Positions 12,120 to 23,984 of a stretch of DNA of 64,000 nt are shown piece after piece. Origin of the DNA: Hyaloperonospora brassicae (lineage: Eukaryota; Oomycota; Peronosporomycetes; Peronosporales; Peronosporaceae); assembly GCA_947650285.1 (NCBI GenBank), contig CANTFL010000377.1:34196-98195 (forward strand). The letters run 5' to 3'. The position numbers and the translations under genes are program-made. Every line of letters begins with the position of its first letter. Position 1 is the first letter of the stretch. The notes below the pieces were generated by a model. It searched no databases. It was not told where the DNA came from and was given only the letters and a program-made list of their open reading frames with translations.

Positions 12120-13101
12120 ATGGCTTTGTCCTCACGCGTTGCCATCATTACCGGTGCAGCATCTGGCCTCGGCCGCGCGACAGCTAATCGACTCGTGCAA
12201 AATGGAGCGCGCGTAATTTTATGTGACCTGCCGAGCAGCGAAGGAGTCAACGTCGCAGAAGAACTTGGCAATTCGTGCCGCTTTAGCCCCACCGATGTAA
12301 GTGAGTAATGAATCAGCTTTACTAAATGCTTGCTCATGTGGGATAAGGTAACTAATGTGATTGAAGAGTAGGTGACGCGCGAGGAAGACGTAACGGCGGC
12401 TCTAGACCTGGCAGAATCGGTCTTTGGTGAGCCCGTGAATACAGCTGTGAATTGTGCCGGTATCGCCCTGTCTATCAAGACACTGAGCAAGAAAGGCGTG
12501 CATCCGCTACGCCACTTCCAACGAACTCTTGACGTCAACACGATCGGGACCTTTAACGTCGCTCGCCTTGCAGCCGAACGGTAGGAGTTGAAGGTTATTG
12601 GTATTATATCAAGAAACTGAGTCAGAGTCGTTGTCGAATAGCATGTCCAAAGCACAACCCGGGCCTGACGGAGAGCATGGCATTATCATCAATACTGCCA
12701 GCATCGCTGCGTATGAGGGGCAAATTGGACAAGTTGCGTACGCCGCTAGCAAAGCAGCCATCGTCGGAATGACGCTTCCTCTTGCGAGAGACTTGTCTCC
12801 TCTCGGTATCCGTGTGAATACCATTGCGCCAGGTAATACGAAGAAGTTTGTCAGTTCGTCACTGCGTGCTTGCGTCATAAAGATAACATCACATGTTTAC
12901 GCTGCAGGTCTGTTCATGACGCCGCTTCTGGCGGGACTTCCTGAGAACGTGCAAAAGGAACTAGGTGACCGCGTTCCATTCCCTAGCCGTTTAGGAAACC
13001 CCGAAGAGTACGCTCAGTTGGTACATGCTATCATTGACAATCGAATGATTAACGGTGAAACGATCCGTCTCGACGGCGGGCTTCGCATGCCGCCAAAGTA
13101 A
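12120..13101 (+). CDS. HSD17B10: 3-hydroxyacyl-CoA dehydrogenase type 2 (short-chain dehydrogenase, HSD10 family), four exons
   Basis: The spliced product is 256 aa, close to the about 261 aa of animal HSD10. Exons: 12120-12296, 12372-12580, 12642-12832, 12908-13101; introns of 75, 61 and 75 bp all begin GT and end AG, and joining them keeps one open frame. Motifs: TGAASGLG (residues 11-18) for NAD binding, NCAG (86-89), catalytic Ser149 in INTAS, and Tyr162/Lys166 in YAASK. The C-terminal [14 protein letters not shown] and [13 protein letters not shown] are typical of this family rather than of SDRs in general. By family knowledge it is mitochondrial and oxidises 3-hydroxyacyl-CoA in branched-chain amino acid and fatty acid breakdown; in animals it is also a subunit of mitochondrial RNase P. 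The start is the first ATG in frame with the Rossmann strand. No break is seen. It stands alone, with no neighbouring operon-like partner. Confidence 0.93.
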
Positions 13102-16100
13102 CAGGAACAGCAGCTCGGCCAGCACAACAGTAAATCAAAGGTTACCTTTGAAGAGCCGCACGAGTAGATGCACGTCCACGTATATCTCATCTTGTCTACT
13201 ACCCACAAATCAATTAGCCTCACGATTGTATTGTATTTTGTGCACGGATGCATGGACAGCTCAACGTCGAAACTCTTTCGGCCATCTGTCTTGTCCGACT
13301 TGGGTGTAAGTCGTTGGGAACTTATTGCAGTCGTTTTTACAATTACATGCACAAATTGACCCCGACGCAGTGTACCAGTACAAAATGGTAAATTACCGAC
13401 AGCTATATTTTGGAAATGTAAGTTACACAAAGCCCGTATATTTTGCGATGGAACGGTAAAATACGTATCATTATATTGTTTTGTCAACGGTTTTGTAAAC
13501 CCCTCATGTGTGATCTTAAATCGTGTCGCACGGTTCTAGTTGCATCGTGCCGTTCGTTAACGGGAAGGCAAAAATACAAGATGGTCACTATGGTAGAGAC
13601 ACAGACCGTACCTAATCGGACGCAGATTGTTGTAAATATTGCAACTAATCACAAACTTCATCATGATTTGACCTAAGAAAGCCGTCGCAAGTACTGACAA
13701 AATATGGCTGGGTGTAGAGTTAGGAGGGCGGCCATAAGACACAAATAGAATGCATGGAGAATGTACGACAAAGATGAAAAAGGAAATGTGTAAACAACAG
13801 CCAAGTGTTGCCTATGAAGTCCATGGACTGCGGTGAAGGCTCGATTGAGGTCGCCGCTTCCCATATCAGTTATTTCTCGATTCTTCACTACCTCTACCTC
13901 CTATGTAGTCGAACATTCGTGATCACGTTGTCATCTCAACGCCCCTTTCTACAGTCCCCTTCCAATGGCAACATAGTATCCTATACCAAGTCTACAGATC
14001 GTCCATATCGCTGCTCTCCTTTGGATGCGCAGGCGTATTTACAAATATAATCGCGTGGTTTCGTCACGATCATTTGTGGGACAGATAATGCAATAGCTTC
14101 CAGATCACATTATTGAATTTTCCAAAATATAGTAAGCATTTCGAGAATCTATTACGGTCGTGGACAATTTTGTCATCGTTGTAATTTCAGTAAGTTGCTC
14201 ACATTTCTGCTCCATACTTCGCTTCAGCGATAATTTCGCTCAATGCTTTATAAATGTCATCTTTTGTTAATGGTATATTAGAGATTTGCAATAAGTGCTA
14301 ATGATATACTTTCCAAAAGTGACGCATCAATGCACGGCATAGCTTCGAATTGTTAATATTCGTGAGTGTGAAGGAATGGATGAGCGAATCGCAGTTGTAG
14401 TTGTTGTTGTTATTCTTCCTCTTATTGTTGTTGTTGCTGTTAACGAACGTAAACACTTATATGGACAAACTCATGCCAAAACTTACCATGAAATAAACAG
14501 CTTTGTTATCAAAGCCGTAGATTATCACCACATGAATCACCACAAGGTAAAAAAGCATTGCAAGATAATGGCACCCATGCCATATGCCATAGGTTCGATC
14601 ATACACATGGCCAGTATCGTTCTTTGACATCCACGTATGTCTCTTTCAGTACCTCTTATTTCTTTTGTGAAAGACTCTTCATCTATATTCGACATTTTCC
14701 ATATATAATATATGCGTTGCCGCTATAAGCTTGACCTGATCGTTCGTTTCACCGGTCGGTTTTGCAAGGACCAGTTGCTTCAAGATCTTCTATTTTGTGC
14801 TTACGGGATGTCATTGAATGTGGCTGTGACCTAGGAGGAGTTGCTACATTAGCATTAAGTGAAACAGCGCAGTGTCAAACTAGCGCCTGTGGAACGCTAT
14901 TATGTTGCTTAGAAAACGACTTAAGGCAGCATTGGACCACAACTACGAAAAAATCACAAGAGCGAAAGTTAAGGTGAAAAAAGGAAAATAACGTGTTGGA
15001 GCTATTGCGGAATGCCATTTGTATGCTTCCAAATACGCAAAGACAAAAGGCCTGTTTAAAGCTTTTGCTATACTGAAAAAGATAAACATTAGCGTAAATC
15101 ACAAAAGCTGCTGCCAGTGGTGTGGTTTTTGTGTAATTTTCGAAATTTCTATCGAGGTGCTGTAAGTTAAGATGCAATATCGCCACATTTACAGTGGATG
15201 ACATTTTCATGCAAATAAGCTTTGTACTTGGTCAGATTTTATACCAGAGTCCTAACACCCAGAATACATGTTTATGCATTGTTAGGTTTCATACCAGAGC
15301 TCTTACCCTCACAACTCTAGAATACATGTAGTCTTCATTTTATCTTCGTGAAGTCAAGTGATACGGATCGCATCCGCAATCTGGTACAACCGGTCTTCAT
15401 GGCTCACATCAAATATGCAGGATAAATACTCATACTTTATAAGCAATGTTCTATACACATGCGGTCTTAATGCGCTAAGATATAGCAATAATGTTCGCAT
15501 CGAATGATTACTGTATTTTCGGTAATGCGCTCGCCTGTCCACAACTATTATGTGTATAAATTAGGGTATGGTGAAAATAACTACGATCCAAAAACTCCGA
15601 ACAGAATAAGCTGATATACTTTTTATTTCTCTACGGTATTTTCGTGTGTATCAACGACCACACATCAATGCCTTGAGATTTAAAGCATGAATATGTTTTT
15701 GCGTATAGTACACATCATTGGTGCACCTTTATCACTTTCGATACCCGTGTACTGACTGCGCACATATATTGGTCATTGTTATATATTAATTATGTTGAAC
15801 GCGTTTTGCTACTAGGCGGATGCAAGAACAAGATACTTATCGGACGAAGGCATTACAGATACCAAATCGACGACTAAAGAAGCTTCGGCTATACGCAAAG
15901 CCTTTACCGCTTAAGGCGGCTGCAGCGCAAAAAGATCCAACTTCAGAACATGATGGTTATTAATCAAGTTAGTTGTCATTTTGGCAGGCGATTGCTGGCG
16001 TCTAGGGATAACACATAAGTATAAACTTTTTACATAGATGTAGTGTAGAACGTGACGAGTTCACGATGTTCGAGGTGAACCGCAAAGCTTGATTTAAATC

Positions 16101-17087
16101 AGATTTTTACATGTCTATCAGCTATAAATTAACACATCCACGGCACCCAATGCAAAAGTTGCGATCCCACGCGCATTTATCGTTCGCCGAGTACTTCTAA
16201 ACACACAGTCCAGTTGATGCAGTTGATATAGTATCAGTATATTTAAAATGTGGTAGCATAAGCCCTATATTATTGTTTAATGGAAGGTCATGTGAGTATC
16301 ACAGCCCTGGCGGCGCGTTACCCGTAGTCGTCGTATGCAATCAAATAAGCAAAATTCAATTATAGATGGTAAAATAAAAAAAATCATTTGCAGCGCCTTC
16401 TAGTGCGATTAATGGCGCTGAATATGTGATTAGCCCCATACAACTCCGCGTCTTGAAAAGAAGAAAGATGGTTTATTGACATAATTTGAAGAGACGATTG
16501 TTGAACGTCTTTTTATAAGCAATTGCTGGCTGGCGAATTATAAATACGTTGTCGTAGACGCACCACCAAATATCGATAAATTTGGCGGATATCCTAATAT
16601 TTTGGCAAAACGCACAAGGAAGAGTATTTATTGAACGTTAGTAAAAGGAGATCTGTTTGTCACGGATTCTTTGGAGCTGCCTGACAAAACTTACACCAAT
16701 ATATGTGAACTATTAGACTAAGATTATTGGTGATGCCGACGCTTACTTATTCGAAGCCCCAAAAGTACTGCGAATAGATTATGCGCTAGCAGTACCATTG
16801 AGGGTATAATCTATTGCGACTAAAGATGCAGAAATACAATTTAAAAGCAAAGCTTATAACAATCAGTGGTAAATGGTATAGACATAGGAAGGCGTGATTT
16901 AATATGGAATCTACATTAGCGCTAGAAACGTGTGTATGAATATGAAGTATGTAGCTAACTGCACCAAGAATTCACGTGTGTGTAGGATAGACGTTATCAT
17001 ATGTTGATGGTAGAATGTATCAGCATGCAATAACCAATTCATAATGGGTGTGCACCTGTAGTGCAACATCTATGCAGTATAAAGGTA
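13102..17087. other. Sparse region without a confident gene
   Basis: This includes the probable 3' UTR of the dehydrogenase. Small items: a GTT-rich microsatellite near 14390-14445 that creates a Val-rich ORF; an imperfect duplication of about 50 bp at 15239-15340 sharing ATACCAGAG and AGAATACATGT; and a 48-codon + ORF at 15823-15966 with a basic, coding-like composition (RRLKKLRLYAKPLPLKAAAA) that may be an exon or relic. Continuing broken coding-like text runs to about 16500. None can be assigned. Confidence 0.4.
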
Positions 17088-17168
17088 TACAGCACTCGGA
17101 CTTCCCTGGTGGTCACCCACCCGAGTACTACCCGAGCTTGAGGCAGCTTAACTTCTCAATCGAACGAA
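17088..17168 (-). rRNA. 5S rRNA, 5'-truncated (pseudogene or 5S-derived element)
   Basis: Read on the minus strand, GAAGTTAAGCTGCCTCAAGC, then GGGTAGTACTCGGGTGGGTG, ACCACCAGGGAAGTC and GAGTGCTGTA are the 3' two-thirds of a eukaryotic 5S rRNA. The internal promoter elements (box A around GAAGTTAAGC, box C around GGTGGGTGACCACC) are present. The first roughly 40 nt of a normal 5S are not recognisable upstream, so this is not an intact gene. It is isolated, not in an array, and about 120 bp from a tRNA-derived SINE-like sequence. It may be a retroposed pseudogene or the head of a 5S-derived SINE. Confidence 0.75.
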
Positions 17169-17283
17169 TGATACATGAATTCAATGAAATCTATTTAGAA
17201 GAGATAAATACTCCTTGTATATAATAAATCTGACCCTTTGTTTATGTTTCAACTTGTTAAGCATCTTAAGTGCCAAATCACTG

Positions 17284-17562
17284 ATGCACCGATCAGGGCG
17301 GTGCGGTGGGATGGCCACGGAGCTTCTGACCGGGAGGTTACGGGTTCGAGTCCCAGCAGCTGGACAACTCCATCCAGTCTAGGATCGAATGCATAGCCGC
17401 GCCACCGACTGGGCTCTTAAATGGGTCGCAGCCGGTAGGCAATGTGAAGCAAGCGTGCAAAAATGTCCTCCACGGAGTCGCGAATCCTGTAAGTAACTGA
17501 TCGCAGGTATCTGGGAGTTGAGGACCGTAAGCGAAACTTCCTGGGTAGAAAGAAACTACCAA
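17284..17562 (+). repeat. tRNA-derived SINE-like element
   Basis: An A-box-like TGGCCACGGAG (17312-17322) and a B box GGTTCGAGTCC (17343-17353), spaced as in tRNA genes, form a pol III promoter. A non-tRNA body of about 200 bp follows, containing an inverted GGTAGTTTCTTTC type end near 17545-17560. No proper acceptor stem or T-stem can be drawn, so it is not a functional tRNA. tRNA-derived SINEs are known in oomycete genomes. No clear target duplication or tail was found, so the borders are approximate. Confidence 0.5.
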
Positions 17563-20056
17563 TTTACTGCATGCAAATTCCCGCTTGTACTATAAGCTCT
17601 GTACTATAGCACACGGAGATTCTTTCTACTCTACTGCCTACGAACGTCCGTCTGTAAAACGTGAATACTAATATGGCGCGATATATCTGCCACAAAATAT
17701 TGAGTTTTTCTTCAATACACCTCCACAGTACCCCAGCTAAGAGCTAGTTCGCATGCCTTTTATCTATGGCCGTATTTTCTTCCTTTTGCACGACAAATTA
17801 TTTTTCCTGAGTCGAACAACGTGTAGATAGAAAGGATATATATACAATGCAGCAAATAAGCACGAAAATAAAACACAGCATATATAAAGAGGAAATGAAC
17901 TATGAGACGATATACTTTGTTAGCGCAGTATTTGATGAAAATTACTGTACTACTAGATAAAAAATTACTAAACAATGTGAACATGTGTATGCATAACTTG
18001 CACGACTCATGCGTTCAGATCACTCACACATTCAAATATTGTACTCTAATCAGTGCTTTCAATGGTTTAAATGAGCATTGTCGCAAAAAAATTAAAGAAA
18101 GTGCCTTCCAGAATTTTCAAAGGTTTCGGATCCGTATCTTTCGACATCACACAATTTTGCAACATATAAGTTGCTTATTGACTATACTTGAACCGCCGGA
18201 ACCATGGATTATACAATGCAAATTTAATTTATTTGATGCATTGCAAGTCAAGCGACTGTGTCAAAATATTATAGCATAGAAACATATCGTTGTATCGATT
18301 ACGCTCTCCCATGTGGACCAAGAATACCGAGCGGCTGCGCTTCTGCGCATTCTGTCCATCAAAGCGTAAATTTATAGTTGCTTTTATCTTTGCAGCATCC
18401 AATTTTATCATTAGTTACAACAAAACATCAAGACCACCCTTTGCAGCTTTTTGAATACTTTGACCACTATACTTTATAAGAACTGCGAGATTTTTAGCGC
18501 GCAGCGTAACATGGGTGCCCACATGCAATAGCACCATACCGCCGTCACCTTTTCTTGACCTCGTATCGCTCTAATTTCACATATTTAAATACAATCTCAT
18601 AATGCTCGGTCCCTACTCATATGTGCTTTACACATAGAATCGTGCATACGTCATTTGGTCGCGCTCTCGTATATAAATCAATGAAGAGGAATCATAATGA
18701 AAATGCCGCACACGACAATTGTTTTGTCGAGAAAAAGATATGTATAAAAGAAGTAGAACAATTCGACCCTTACAATTGAATGAAAAACGATTGTGTTTGG
18801 CTACTCTCGAACCTTCGCTCCACGGTTTTTCAAATCCATTACGATCAGAGGTAATACACCTACTTTGAATTCTAATCATAAAAAAGAAAGGAATTGTCAA
18901 ACATAATGCTCATTTTGAACAACGAATATTCAGTGTACATCAGGAGTGTTTAATTTTCTTGTTTATGATACGTAACGAATCATATCGAGGACTTTGCATA
19001 TTGCAGTGTTTTTTAATTATAGTTTGTAGTCGTAAGGTCATTTCGTGATTTAATAAGAATGATGTTGTCGTTCAATTTTAATGACATTTCACGTAATACA
19101 GCTATAACGATTTTTAATAGAATAAAGAATTGTTAAATTTTAAATAAAGACTTTATCTGGTTATCTAATATGCTCAATAAACGCTGCTATACGATAATGA
19201 ATTGATATTGGTTATAACAAAGGGATTATATAGAAATTTAAATCAAGATGAACATCAAGTACAAATATTGTACCACTGGATCGAAAATTACAACAATAAT
19301 ACTAAATCTGATATTATAGGGAATTTATACACTCTCCTCTTCTTTTGATACTGGAAGTATATAACAAGGTTCTATTCAGCAAAGGCATGTATTTACTTAC
19401 GTCACCCTAGAGTTCCTCAGTATGTCCATTTTATATACTGTTCGTTTCTGTGTATAATTAATGAGGCAAACCCGTTTTGGAAAAAAAGCTATGACCAGTA
19501 TGCAAAATCTATTAATGATGACGTAAAATTCAATCAGGCGGCTACACTTCGACACGTCCTACGATTGTGGCCGATTGTTTGCACATTGCACATCTTCTGC
19601 TGTAGCTCTTATCCATTCTCTCAGATGCTAGATTGAGACGGCATCCGCTTCTTCTTTGGGCGCCCTAACTTTGTCAAAATGGATGGGGCGGTGCACACAC
19701 ATCTGTCAGGGCAACTTTCGACATGAGCGGCACTATATTATCGTTTGATCTCTCAAAATAGGCTATTATAAACGTTTTTGATTAACAAGAGGCATGGAAA
19801 TACGCTATCATTTTCGACTGACTTTCAGTTTGCCGAAGTGCAAGTAGAGCATAAACGAAAGGAGCGCCAACATCCTCGAAGTACCCACACGAGCATCGAA
19901 CAACCTCGTCATACAAATGAGCTGTAAACTTCACCGCATTATTCACCACTTCTGAAGAGATTGCGACAACGAAGCAGTGAGGTAGAGCTTACATGAATTT
20001 CACCCCACGCCGTAGCGGCCGGTGTTTTGTCCACCTTGCGAGATGCTCATGGGGTT
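17563..20056. other. AT-rich stretch without a supported gene
   Basis: The longest + ORF (17902-18279, 125 codons) has no recognisable motif and is AT-driven. Other ORFs are shorter. Near 19540-19990 the base composition becomes more balanced and may hold an old coding relic, but I cannot assign it. Confidence 0.4.
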
Positions 20057-20447
20057 TGTAACGGGGCACACCCTTGCGTAACTTAACGCAAGGGATTTGA
20101 GTGCCCCGACGGACGTACACGTGGCGAGCGAGGAAGCGTAGGTAGGGTAAAAGTAGAACTGTTATATTAATATAATTAAGTCTTTAAACTACTGTCTCTT
20201 CGTTTGACATAATTCAATTATACTAATATAACTGCATGTATGGTGACGTCTTGTCACCACTCATTGCGCGCGTCTTGCGGCGATTGGTGGGTTGATATCA
20301 TCACGGTATCAACCAATGAACAGACCCTTTGGTCGACCCTTCAATATCACCACTTTGGTGATATTGTTCAAAGAATATCCATCTTTATATTCTTTATTGT
20401 CACTTTCCTTAAAGTGACAATTTCATGTAACGGGCTGCCCCGTTACA
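20057..20447 (-). repeat. Inverted LTR of the hairpin-rich chromovirus family
   Basis: A 391-bp LTR, reverse complement of the LTR at 20706-21095 with very few differences. Left flank gggtt, right flank gcgga. These are the reverse complements of the flanks of the neighbouring full element (aaccc on its left, tccgc on its right). This points to an inversion by recombination between this LTR and the 5' LTR of the element. Its transcript together with the facing LTR would fold into a long hairpin. Confidence 0.95.
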
Positions 20448-20705
20448 GCGGAAGCGGTCAATGTCGGTTTGAAGAAAAGTGCGTTGTCATGACTTTAGGA
20501 TATAATCCTTAAGAATTGGGGACAGCTTACTCCCCATGTTCAAGATAGAACGCCTTAACACCAAATAACATGGAAGCTGTAAGCAGCACGTTTAAGTGTA
20601 TTCGAAGTCTTTTAATCATCGACCACTTAATGGAGATTTAGCGTTACATGGTGAGTAAGTGGGCTGAAAACGTAAGCAAAGTAAAAAGGTGGGGAGTACT
20701 AACCC
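20448..20705. other. Inverted 258-bp spacer between opposed LTRs
   Basis: Unique sequence flanked by gcgga and aaccc. From the target-duplication arrangement I infer that it was flipped in place. It contains no ORF of note. Confidence 0.7.
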
Positions 20706-21095
20706 TGTAACGGGGCAGCCCGTTACATGAAATTGTCACTTTAAGGAAAGTGACAATAAAGAATATAAAGATGGATATTCTTTAAACAATATCACCAAAG
20801 TGGTGATATTGAAGGGTCGACCAAAGGGTCTGTTCATTGGTTGATATCGTGATGAAATCAACCCACCAATCGCCGCAAGACCGCGCAATGAGTGGTGACG
20901 AGACGTCACCATACATGCAGTTATATTAGTATAATTGAATTATGTCAAACGAAGAGACAGTAGTTTAAAGACTTAATTATATTAATATAACAGTTCTACT
21001 TTTACCCTACCTACGCTTCCTCGCTCGCCACGTGTACGTCCGTCGGGGCACCCAAATCCCTTGCGTTAAGTTACGCAAGGGTGTGCCCCGTTACA
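20706..21095 (+). repeat. 5' LTR of the chromovirus
   Basis: 390 bp. At nearly every site where it differs from the 3' LTR it agrees with the inverted LTR at 20057-20447, which suggests conversion or crossing-over with that neighbour. It carries stem-loops such as the GTAACGGGG/CCCCGTTAC-type termini, TTGTCACTTT/AAAGTGACAA and AATATCACCA/TGGTGATATT. Confidence 0.95.
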
Positions 21096-21139
21096 CCTGG
21101 TAGCACTTTGTAGTCCTTCCAAGGACCACATCATCCAAC

Positions 21140-22293
21140 ATGAAAATGTTGGATGAAGAAGACACCTTTCACGCCACGCGTGAAGGGTGTACCCATTTGA
21201 GTGACATAGAATGGGGTGCGGTAGAACGAATGAGTTCTACCGTAGGCGAACTCGTCGTCAGCACCATGTTGGAGTCTCTAGACAGAGACCAACAACATGC
21301 TGCTATCGCCAAGTTCATTCACAATGAACTTGCTCTCGAGAGGGAGAAAGTAGCCTTGCTTCACCAGCAAGGCTCTCAACAGGCCGAGCAGTTGAGAGAA
21401 CTCGGTGCTCAACAGACGGAGCTGTTGAGACAGCAGCAATTCCATGCTGCTGTGGGCGGGACGGCGCATGCGCGTCGTCCCGAAGTGATGAAAGTCGACA
21501 TCTCCAAGTACAGTGGAGTCCCGGAGGACTCCCTGTTACTATGGTTTGTCGAACTCGACAGAGCCCTAAGGGCTCGTCGCGTCGAAGATGAGCAAATGAA
21601 ACTCACAGTTGCTCAGACCCACTTGGCAGGGCGTGCCAAAACTTGGTCCCTGGTGCTCGAGAGTAGCGACCCAAACGTGTTTAGGTCGCTAGATGACTTC
21701 AAGTCCCGGCTCAGACAAACGTTTGAGCCGCCACGTGCTGAGTTCAGGGCTCGTTCAGAGCTCCTGAAACTCAAGCAGGGTAAGCGTGATGTGCACGCTT
21801 ACGCACAACATATATGACTCCTTGCGAGTAGTATAACTGCAAACCCAGTTCATGAACACACGTTGATTACGGTGTTCATGCAAGGGCTCGCAGAAGGGCC
21901 CGTCAGGAGCCACCTGTTCCGCCTTGAGCTGAATACGCTTGAAGAAGCGATATCAGCCGCGGAACAGGAAGACTTTAGCATGAGACAGGCTCATGCTAGC
22001 TCAAACTCTTACCGTCCACCGATACGACAAGAGATCGGAGGTCCAGAACCAATGGACCTCTGCTATGTTGAGAACGAGAGACCTCGCTCTTCAACAACAA
22101 GCGATTGCAGAGGTGCAATCGCTGTCAGAAGTTAGGGCACTACGCATACGAGTGTAGTGCTCCACGCCCAGTACCAAACAGTACTGAGCGAAATGGACGA
22201 CCATTTGCCAGAAAGGGCAATGGGCGTGGGTCCAGCGCTGTTGCGAAGCCGCAACAGCGAGACGGACCATCAAAAAATGGTCGGGGTCAGTAG
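21140..22293 (+). pseudogene. Gag of the chromovirus (one nonsense codon, one frameshift)
   Basis: It begins ATGAAAATG inside a 10-bp-arm hairpin (21132-21155). Residues about 55-105 form a Gln/Leu/Glu-rich coiled coil (EREKVALLHQQ, RELGAQQTELLRQQQ). The capsid-like retrotransposon Gag domain follows (LAGRAKTWSLVLE to KQGKRDVHAYAQ). A TGA at 21815 interrupts it; the same frame continues with MQGLAEGPVRSHLF to 22135. The zinc knuckle CNRCQKLGHYAYEC (CX2CX4HX4C) near 22114-22155 lies in another frame, so a one-base shift occurred near 22090-22110. Gag would package the element RNA. The rest of the sequence is well preserved, so the lesions are recent. Confidence 0.85.
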
Positions 22294-22343
22294 GGGCGGA
22301 GCGCCCTACTGATCCAGCAACCTCAAGAGAATTTGCAAATCTC

Positions 22344-23984
22344 TTGACGAAAGTTGCTCCAGATACACAATCATTGTGTGTCTCTGCACCTGGTAGTGAC
22401 GTTTCGCTCATCACCTTGAAGTTGGAAGCGACAAATGATTTGTCGCTTCGTGCCCTAGTAGACTGTGGGGCGTCGAACAACTTTGTTCGTCGCCAGTCAC
22501 TAGAGGGTCGTAGGCTCAAGTTCGTTGAGCGCGACATTCCCCTCACAAGGATGACGGTGCGCCTTGCAACAGGCGCATCGATAACCGTTGAGAAACGTGT
22601 AGTAGGAATCCACTACACGTTAGAGGGCGAGCAGTACGATGATGATTTCATCGTACTAGATCTGGATGACAAATTTGATGTCATCCTGGGATTACCTTGG
22701 CTCAGAAAATACGAGCCAAGGGTGAGCTGGCAGCATCGATCCGTGAAGATGCCTGCTGCTTGTTCATCAGATGGCCATCTGATGAACATCTTGGAGCGTC
22801 CACAAGCGTGTGGATGTTCTGCGAGTGAGTGCGATGGCCTCACTTGCGGTACGGTCGTTAGCACGACTGCACAAGATCACAGTGTAGTTGATCACTACAC
22901 TGTGGAGCAAGCTCCCGGCGGCTGTACAGAAGTACAGGCTGCGCCGAAGGTCCACCACTCGAATAAGTCGAGTGGACCGGGACATGGATGCATGCCTAGC
23001 GGGCAGCATCTTAGAAGAAAGAAACCTGTTGCCCCCAAGGGGCAACATGAAAATCCTAGGTCGACTGGAGAGTCGACCGTAGAGGATCGGTTCCTGACTG
23101 TGGTTGCACAGCCACAGTCGGAAGACGTCGAGGGAATAAGTCCCCACGTACTTGAGGAAGGAATTCCTCAAGAGTTGCTTGCTGAGGGATCAGGCCCTCA
23201 GCAACCTGTGGAAGCAAGTTCCCAGGAAGAAACCGAGACGTTGAACGTCTTGGTTAATGACGGATCAAGCGTAGGCGCTTATACGCTTGATCTGATTGTG
23301 CCTCCGAAGTTGACTTCGGAGATAACTCAGTTGCCAACGCTAGAACCGAAACGGTTCTTGCGTGATCTGCGTAGTGGCAAAGTCAAGCAGATCTGCATAC
23401 TCGTCACAGAGGACGAGTATGTGACCGACATTCGGTCGGCAACAGTATTTGCTGAGAACGAACGGGTTCTCAGCAGCTCATCGATGGACGAAAGTGTCCT
23501 CGATGAGAAGACTCGGATTGAGCGATACGCGTCCCAATCCTGGGAGTCACTTCAGGCAAATCCTTTGTATAAGGATTTGATCGAATTCAGGGATGTGTTC
23601 CCTGAATCCGTACCTTGCGAGTTGCCTAAGGACAAAGGCACTCGACACGAGATCGAGCTCAAACCGGGCTCGAAGTACTGTGTCATGAAGCAGTGGCCAC
23701 TGCCTCGTGAACAAGTGATAGCGATCGACAAGTTCTTTGCCGATCGCTTAGCAGCGGGCCATGTGAGGGAATCAACATCCCCTCACAGCTCTCCGACCTT
23801 CTGTGTGCGAAAGGCCACAGGAGGGTGGCGGATAGTGCACGCATTCAACAAGTTGAATGCTGCAACGGTACCGGCTCAGACGCCGATACCGAGGAAGGAC
23901 GTAATCATAGATGGTATGTCAAAGAGTACCATCTTTTTCGTCCATGGATCTGATGGATGGATTCTATCAGATCCTGATGCGTGA
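22344..23984 (+). pseudogene. Pol part 1: protease and start of reverse transcriptase
   Basis: The retropepsin site is LRALVDCGASNNFVRR, with DCGA in place of the usual DSGA/DTGA; the protease continues to VILGLPWL near 22680-22700. A long acidic linker of about 250 residues follows. The reverse transcriptase begins around 23590 (EFRDVFPESVPCELP, ELKPGSKYCVMKQWPLPREQ, FCVRKATGGWRIVHAFNKLN). The frame leaves the RT at a run of five T (23934-23938); the next segment overlaps from 23911 in another frame. The lesion looks like a single extra base. This part would process Gag-Pol and start cDNA synthesis. Confidence 0.9.

Noticed and set aside
11999..12655. 218-codon minus-strand ORF
   Set aside because: It is the antisense shadow of dehydrogenase exons 1-2; the sense strand has clear SDR motifs and proper splice sites.
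13014..13487. 157-codon minus-strand ORF
   Set aside because: It overlaps the last dehydrogenase exon in antisense and has no coding character outside it.
14376..14627. ORF with a Val run resembling a membrane segment
   Set aside because: The Val run is produced by a GTT/GTA microsatellite; the rest shows no motif.
15823..16500. Possible decayed host gene
   Set aside because: Some protein-like text, but I could not match any family and stops are frequent; kept only as a note in the region entry.
17284..17362. Functional tRNA gene
   Set aside because: A and B boxes are present, but no acceptor stem, no proper T-stem beyond three pairs and no convincing anticodon arm can be drawn.
22091..22546. 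151-codon minus-strand ORF in the chromovirus, also 22767-23171
   Set aside because: Opposite strand of gag/protease with well-preserved sense motifs; unlike the 3' antisense ORFs they show no coherent domain.
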